Assembly (NCBI RefSeq): GCF_913055835.1
Contig: NZ_CAJXKQ010000028.1
Coordinates: 1 to 58,265 of the forward strand
From: an uncultured Marinobacter sp.
GTDB taxonomy: Bacteria > Pseudomonadota > Gammaproteobacteria > Pseudomonadales > Oleiphilaceae
Length of the DNA stretch: 58,265 bases
Direction: 5' to 3'
Shown here piece by piece: positions 53,356 through 58,265 of the stretch (the stretch's first letter is position 1; each line of letters begins with the position of its first letter). The notes beneath the pieces were generated by a model that saw only the letters and a program-made list of their open reading frames with translations, ran no database searches and had not been told where the DNA came from. The translations under genes were made by a program, and so were the position numbers.

Positions 53356-56300
53356 GCGGCGCCCTCAATAACCCCAGCAAAGTCCTGATCGCCAACCGCG
53401 GCGCCATCGCCTGCCGGGTTATTCGCACGCTGCGTGACATGGGGCTGACCTCGGTTGCCGTCTACGCCGAAGCGGATTCCGATTCGCTTCACGTGCGCGA
53501 GGCGAACGAGGCGTATTCCCTGGGCGAGGGCCCGGCAGCGACCACCTATCTGGACCAGGACAAACTGTTCGAAATTATCCGCAAGAGCGGTGCCGGCGCC
53601 ATCCACCCCGGCTACGGGTTCCTGAGCGAGAATGCCGATTTTGCCCGGCGCTGCGACGCCGAAGGCGTGGTTTTCCTGGGCCCGACACCCGAGCAGATGG
53701 AGCAATTCGGTCTCAAGCATACGGCACGGTCACTGGCTGAAAGCGCCGGCGTACCGCTGCTACCAGGCACCGGCTTGCTGACCAATCTGGAGGAAGCGCT
53801 AAAAGCCGCCGAGACCATCGGCTACCCGGTGATGCTGAAAAGCACCGCCGGCGGTGGCGGCATTGGCATGTCCCGCTGCTACGGCCCGGACGATCTGGGC
53901 AAGAGCTTTGAATCGGTCCAGCGCCTGAGCCAGAACAACTTCAGCAACAGCGGCGTGTTCCTGGAAAAATTCGTGGAACACGCCCGCCATGTCGAAGTAC
54001 AGCTTTTCGGCGACGGCCAGGGCCAGGTGTTGGCCCTGGGCGAGCGTGACTGCTCGGCCCAGCGGCGCAACCAAAAAGTGATCGAGGAAGCTCCGGCGCC
54101 CGGGCTATCCGACGACGTCCGCTCCCGCATGCACGCGACAGCCCGTCAGCTGGGTGAAAGCATTGGCTACCGAAGCGCCGGCACCGTGGAATTTATCTAC
54201 GACCCGGACACCACCGAGTTCTACTTCCTGGAAGTGAATACCCGCTTACAGGTGGAGCACGGTGTGACCGAGCAGGTTTATGGCGTGGATCTGGTCCGAT
54301 GGATGGTGGAACTGGGCGCCGGCACCCTGCCCGACCTGGAAAAACTGGGCAGCAACCTCGCGCCTTCCGGCCACGCCATCCAGGCCCGGATCTATGCGGA
54401 AGACCCCAACAAGGATTTCCAGCCCGGCGCCGGCCTGCTCACCAACGTGGCCTGGCCCGAGGACGAGGCCCTGCGAATCGATACCTGGATTCAGCCGGGC
54501 ACAGAGGTGTCGCCGCTTTATGATCCCATGCTCGCCAAGGTGATTGTGCATGAGGCCGATCGCGAATCGGCCCGCCAGCGGTTGATGCAGGCACTCGACG
54601 ACAGCCAGCTCTATGGCATCGAGACCAACCTGAAATACGTGCGCCAGGTGCTGGACGACCCGCGCTTTGCCGAGGGCAGGCTGTTTACTCGAACCCTCAA
54701 CGAATTCGATTACCAGCCGGCGACGGTGGATGTGCTCAGCGGGGGCACCCTGACTACCATTCAGGATTATCCCGGCCGCATCGGCTACTGGGAAATCGGC
54801 GTGCCACCGTCAGGCCCGTTTGACAGCTATTCCTTCCGCCTTGGTAATCGCCTGCTTGGGAATGCTGAAGGCGCTCCGGGCCTGGAAATCACCCTCAAGG
54901 GGCCGGGGCTGACATTCAACCGCGCTACCCAGATTACGCTGACGGGCGCCCAACTGGACGCAACGCTGGACGACGAACCGGTCGCCTTCTGGCAGGTGAT
55001 AGACGTACCCGCCGGCGCCACCTTGAAACTGGGCGCCACCACCGCCGACGGCGCCCGGGCCTATGTACTGTTCCGCGGAGGGCTGGACTGCCCCGAATAC
55101 CTGACCTCCTGCAGCACCTTTACGCTCGGCCAGTTCGGCGGCCATTGCGGCCGCGCCTTGCGGGCCGGCGATGTGCTGGCCCTGGCGGAGTCTGAGCCAA
55201 CCAGCCTGACCACTCTCCCTGCCGACCTGAAACCGACCATCGGCAAGACCTGGAAACTGCACGTTACCTATGGGCCCCATGGCGCGCCGGATTACTTTAC
55301 CGACGAAGACATCAACACCTTCTTCGCCAGCGATTGGGAGATTCACTACAACTCCAGCCGCACCGGCGTACGACTTATTGGCCCGAAACCGCAATGGGCG
55401 CGCAGTGACGGCGGAGAGGCCGGCATGCATCCGTCCAACATTCACGACAACGCTTACGCCGTGGGCTCCGTGGATTTCACCGGCGATATGCCGGTGATTC
55501 TCGGTCCTGATGGCCCCAGCCTGGGCGGCTTTGTCTGCCCGGTGACGGTCATCAGCGCTGATCTCTGGAAACTGGGGCAGCTGAAAGCCGGTGACAAGGT
55601 TCAATTTGTTCCGGTAAGTCAGGACCAGGCCGTGGCCCTGCGGGAAGCCCTCGACGAGTCCATCGCCACCCTGACCTCAGCGACCGCCCATATCAAACCG
55701 ATCACACCAACCTCCCCGATTCTGGCGTCACTCAGTGACGATGAACACGAAACCGGCGTGATCTATCGGGCCGCCGGCGACAACTACGTGCTGGTGGAAT
55801 ACGGCCCGATGGAGCTGGATATCCGCCTGCGCTTCCGCGCTCACGCGCTGATGCTGTGGCTGCGCGAGCAGAATCACGATGCCATTCTGGAGCTGACCCC
55901 CGGCATCAGATCCCTGCAGGTGCATTACGACAGCCAGAAACTGAACCAGCGAACCCTGCTGGATCTGCTGATCGGTGCCGAAAAGGAACTGGAAAAACAG
56001 CCCGAGTGGGATGTGCCCGCGCGCATCGTGCATTTGCCCCTGTCCTGGGACGACGAGGCCTGCCAGACCGCCATCGCGAAATACATGCAGTCGGTGCGCA
56101 AGGACGCCCCCTGGTGCCCGAGCAATCTGGAATTCATTCGCCGCATTAACGGGCTGGACAGCATCGAAGACGTGAAGAAGACGCTTTTCGAGGCGAGTTA
56201 TCTGGTGATGGGTCTGGGCGACGTCTATCTGGGCGCCCCGGTTGCTACCCCACTGGATCCCCGGCACCGGCTGGTGACCACCAAATACAACCCGGCCCGC

Positions 56301-56981
56301 ACCTGGACCGCGGAAAATTCCGTAGGCATCGGCGGCGCCTACCTGTGCATCTACGGCATGGAAGGCCCGGGCGGTTACCAGTTTGTTGGTCGCACCCTGC
56401 AGATGTGGAACCGCTACCGCACCACTGACCTGTTCGAGGCCGGCAAGCCCTGGCTGCTTCGGTTCTTTGACCAGGTGCGCTTCTACGAAGTCAGTGCAGA
56501 AGAACTGCAGCAGATCCGCCGGGACTTTCCCAATGGCGACTACCCGATAAAGGTCGAGGAAACCCGCTTCAACCTGAAGGACTACGAGCAGTTTCTGGCG
56601 AACAACGACGATGAGATCCAGACCTTCACGGCCAAGCGGAAACAGGCCTTCGACGAGGAACTGCAGCGCTGGATCGAGTCTGGCCAGATTAACTTCAGTT
56701 CCGAAGCACCGATCGAGGACACCGGCGAAGACGACATTGCCAACCTTCCGGCAGGACAGCACGCGGTGGAAAGCCATGTGGCCGGCAACCTCTGGGAGTG
56801 TCTGGTTAAACCCGGCGACACCATCGATGCCCAGCGGCCGGTGGCGGTTATTGAATCCATGAAGATGGAAATCGAATTACTGAGCCCCGTGGCCGGGCGC
56901 ATTGTGGATGTGCGCCGGGAAGCGGGACAGGCGGTCTCACCCGGAACGCCGGTCGTGATTGTCGAAGAGATTACCGAGTAA
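53346..56981 (+). CDS. urea carboxylase family biotin enzyme, probable guanidine carboxylase
   Basis: A 1211-aa ATP- and biotin-dependent carboxylase that adds CO2 to guanidine or urea. Domain order: biotin carboxylase (about 12-450) with ATP motif [10 protein letters not shown] and [11 protein letters not shown]2/KipA-like (about 460-765, [19 protein letters not shown]); AHS1/KipI-like (about 805-1070, [14 protein letters not shown] and [20 protein letters not shown]); and a C-terminal biotinyl domain with ESMKMEIE (Lys about 1173). The start at 53346 ([13 protein letters not shown]) is chosen by alignment with the family. A guanidine-I riboswitch and DUF1989 partners favour guanidine as substrate, giving carboxyguanidine; urea remains possible. 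Confidence 0.93.
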   Translation: MELSGALNNPSKVLIANRGAIACRVIRTLRDMGLTSVAVYAEADSDSLHVREANEAYSLGEGPAATTYLDQDKLFEIIRKSGAGAIHPGYGFLSENADFARRCDAEGVVFLGPTPEQMEQFGLKHTARSLAESAGVPLLPGTGLLTNLEEALKAAETIGYPVMLKSTAGGGGIGMSRCYGPDDLGKSFESVQRLSQNNFSNSGVFLEKFVEHARHVEVQLFGDGQGQVLALGERDCSAQRRNQKVIEEAPAPGLSDDVRSRMHATARQLGESIGYRSAGTVEFIYDPDTTEFYFLEVNTRLQVEHGVTEQVYGVDLVRWMVELGAGTLPDLEKLGSNLAPSGHAIQARIYAEDPNKDFQPGAGLLTNVAWPEDEALRIDTWIQPGTEVSPLYDPMLAKVIVHEADRESARQRLMQALDDSQLYGIETNLKYVRQVLDDPRFAEGRLFTRTLNEFDYQPATVDVLSGGTLTTIQDYPGRIGYWEIGVPPSGPFDSYSFRLGNRLLGNAEGAPGLEITLKGPGLTFNRATQITLTGAQLDATLDDEPVAFWQVIDVPAGATLKLGATTADGARAYVLFRGGLDCPEYLTSCSTFTLGQFGGHCGRALRAGDVLALAESEPTSLTTLPADLKPTIGKTWKLHVTYGPHGAPDYFTDEDINTFFASDWEIHYNSSRTGVRLIGPKPQWARSDGGEAGMHPSNIHDNAYAVGSVDFTGDMPVILGPDGPSLGGFVCPVTVISADLWKLGQLKAGDKVQFVPVSQDQAVALREALDESIATLTSATAHIKPITPTSPILASLSDDEHETGVIYRAAGDNYVLVEYGPMELDIRLRFRAHALMLWLREQNHDAILELTPGIRSLQVHYDSQKLNQRTLLDLLIGAEKELEKQPEWDVPARIVHLPLSWDDEACQTAIAKYMQSVRKDAPWCPSNLEFIRRINGLDSIEDVKKTLFEASYLVMGLGDVYLGAPVATPLDPRHRLVTTKYNPARTWTAENSVGIGGAYLCIYGMEGPGGYQFVGRTLQMWNRYRTTDLFEAGKPWLLRFFDQVRFYEVSAEELQQIRRDFPNGDYPIKVEETRFNLKDYEQFLANNDDEIQTFTAKRKQAFDEELQRWIESGQINFSSEAPIEDTGEDDIANLPAGQHAVESHVAGNLWECLVKPGDTIDAQRPVAVIESMKMEIELLSPVAGRIVDVRREAGQAVSPGTPVVIVEEITE

Positions 56982-57051
56982 TGCCAGCAACCCCAAAAAA
57001 CTGAAGAAAGACCAAACCTGCAAACACGGGCAAGGCCCGAGGAGAGACACC

Positions 57052-58128
57052 ATGACTACACGCGACATCACCAAACGCCTGGCGGCCGGTCTGTTCACGG
57101 CCTCCCTGGGACTAGGATCCATGGGAGCAATGGCCCAGGAAAGGGATTCCTTCAGCATTGCCTGGACCATCTATGCCGGCTGGGTGCCCTGGCAGTATGC
57201 CGAGGACTACGGAATCATGAAAAAGTGGGCGGACAAGTACGATATCGAGGTGGATATCGTGCAGGTGAATGACTACATCGAGTCCATCAACCAGTACACC
57301 GCCGGCCAGTTTGACGGTGTGGTAGCCACCAGCATGGATGGCCTGTCGATCCCGGCTGCCTCCGGCGTGGACACGACTGCGCTTATCGTGGGCGACTACT
57401 CCAATGGTAACGACGGCCTCGTATCCAAGGATGCCAAGACCATCGAAGAGCTGGAGGGTGAAACCGTTCACTTGGTTGAGCTCTCTGTATCGCACTACCT
57501 GCTGGCCCGGGCACTGGCAAGCGTCGGTCTCGAAGAGCGTGATCTGAGCGTGGTGAACATTTCCGATGCCGATCTGGTTTCCGCGTTCCAGACCGACGAT
57601 GTCCGCCATGTGGCTACCTGGAATCCGCTGCTGGCGGAAGTGGAAGCCTACCCGGGTGCGACCAAACTGTTCGATTCCAGCCAGATTCCGGGTCACATCA
57701 AGGACCTGACCCTGGTGAACACGGAAACCCTGGCCGACAACCCGAAGCTGGGCAAGGCGCTTGTGGGTGCCTGGTACGAAACCATGAGCATCCTCGCCTC
57801 CGATAGTGAAGAAGGTCAGGAAGCGCGAGCATTTCTCGGTGAGCTCTCTGGCACCGACCAGGCCGGTTATGAGGCTCAATTGGCCGGCATGAAGATGTTC
57901 TGGGAACCGCAGATGTCAGTGGATTTCATTAACAGCAATGAAGCCCTGGACGCCATGGACAGCGTTCGTCAGTTCTCTTTCGAGAAGGGGCTGCTTGGGC
58001 AAGGTGCGATGAGCCCGGACTTTGTGGGCATCGAGTTTCCGGATGGGTCGATCATGGGTGACACCGGTAATGTGAAGCTTCGGTTTAACGACAGCTACAT
58101 GCAGATGGCGGCAGACGGGGAGATCTGA
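57052..58128 (+). CDS. ABC transporter substrate-binding protein for guanidine/urea
   Basis: A 358-aa periplasmic binding protein with signal MTTRDITKRLAAGLFTASLG and cleavage near AMAQE. The mature part (FSIAWTIYAGWVPWQYAED, about 36-54, and YIESINQYTAGQFDGVVAT) is of the NMT1/SsuA-like nitrate-sulfonate-taurine type. Members placed beside urea carboxylase have been annotated as putative urea-binding proteins. Given the riboswitch it probably binds guanidine or a related amide. ATG 57052 follows GGAGAG. It is the last gene before a strong terminator; its permease and ATPase partners are not in the window. Confidence 0.88.
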   Translation: MTTRDITKRLAAGLFTASLGLGSMGAMAQERDSFSIAWTIYAGWVPWQYAEDYGIMKKWADKYDIEVDIVQVNDYIESINQYTAGQFDGVVATSMDGLSIPAASGVDTTALIVGDYSNGNDGLVSKDAKTIEELEGETVHLVELSVSHYLLARALASVGLEERDLSVVNISDADLVSAFQTDDVRHVATWNPLLAEVEAYPGATKLFDSSQIPGHIKDLTLVNTETLADNPKLGKALVGAWYETMSILASDSEEGQEARAFLGELSGTDQAGYEAQLAGMKMFWEPQMSVDFINSNEALDAMDSVRQFSFEKGLLGQGAMSPDFVGIEFPDGSIMGDTGNVKLRFNDSYMQMAADGEI

Positions 58129-58158
58129 GCAATTTTCCTCTAAAACTCTGCTAGGATC

Positions 58159-58184
58159 GGGCACGATTAGTCGTGCCCTTTTTT
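58159..58184 (+). terminator. intrinsic terminator ending the guanidine operon
   Basis: GGGCACGA (58159-58166), loop TTAG, TCGTGCCC (58171-58178), then T6. It follows the binding-protein stop by 30 bases, so the operon ends there. Confidence 0.95.
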
Positions 58185-58265
58185 GTGGGCTTCGGAGGTG
58201 GATTGGCTTTGGGGGGAGGCTTTCCAAAACACGCTCCTTGCGGCACATCCATGTGGCGCTTGGGC

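Overview
The window looks like a chromosomal segment of a marine gammaproteobacterium, most probably Marinobacter or a close relative. The reasons are the housekeeping order carB-carA-dapB-dnaJ-dnaK-grpE / recN / fur / bamE-rnfH-ratA / smpB / ssrA, a WS/DGAT wax-ester synthase between smpB and ssrA, several Na+ and Ca2+ transporters, and an erc-pqq-exaC alcohol-oxidation cluster arranged as in Pseudomonas. The genus call is inference; no database was searched.

Layout. (1) 1-14141 is core: pyrimidine and lysine biosynthesis (carB fragment, carA, dapB), the heat-shock operon grpE-dnaK-dnaJ with two sigma-32-type promoters, recN behind two LexA boxes, fur, bamE, rnfH-ratA, an NSS transporter, smpB, a wax-ester synthase and tmRNA. 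(2) About 14142-19779 is an AT-richer genomic island inserted at the 3' end of ssrA. It is bounded by a 20-bp direct repeat of the ssrA end. It carries an N-terminally truncated tyrosine recombinase, a two-helix membrane protein, a compact three-gene cassette led by a protein that looks like the TIGR04255 family, a lipoprotein bracketed by 58-bp imperfect repeats, and a membrane-anchored coiled-coil protein. (3) 19780-23716 holds an exported metallo-beta-lactamase-fold hydrolase, an ExoD-like protein, CheV and a coiled-coil lipoprotein. (4) 23764-28795 is an apparent three-gene operon: an ATP-grasp ligase, a large unknown protein with a possible Cys-His-Asn triad, and an acetolactate-synthase-like TPP enzyme. 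(5) 28952-41396 is metabolic and transport: mqo, NhaD-type and CaCA antiporters, a PlsC-like acyltransferase, sorA-sorB sulfite dehydrogenase, msrA-msrB, chrA, a metallophosphoesterase, a CDP-archaeol-synthase-like protein, fumC and a small unknown. (6) 41480-51438 is the PQQ/alcohol block, all on the minus strand: exaC, pqqA-B-C-D-E-H, ercA, ercS-type hybrid kinase. The quinoprotein alcohol dehydrogenase itself is not in the window. (7) 51821-58184 is a guanidine-assimilation operon: a guanidine-I (ykkC) riboswitch with an overlapping terminator, two DUF1989 proteins (carboxyguanidine deiminase-like), a biotin-dependent urea/guanidine carboxylase and a periplasmic binding protein, closed by a strong terminator.

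How the parts work together. The riboswitch turns what would be called a urea carboxylase locus into a guanidine-responsive nitrogen pathway. The pqq/erc/exa genes make the PQQ cofactor, sense alcohol oxidation and remove the aldehyde product. grpE-dnaK-dnaJ and recN are wired to heat-shock and SOS control respectively. The best candidates for undescribed biology are the ssrA-island cargo (the three-gene cassette and the two-helix membrane protein) and the ATP-grasp / triad protein / TPP-enzyme operon.
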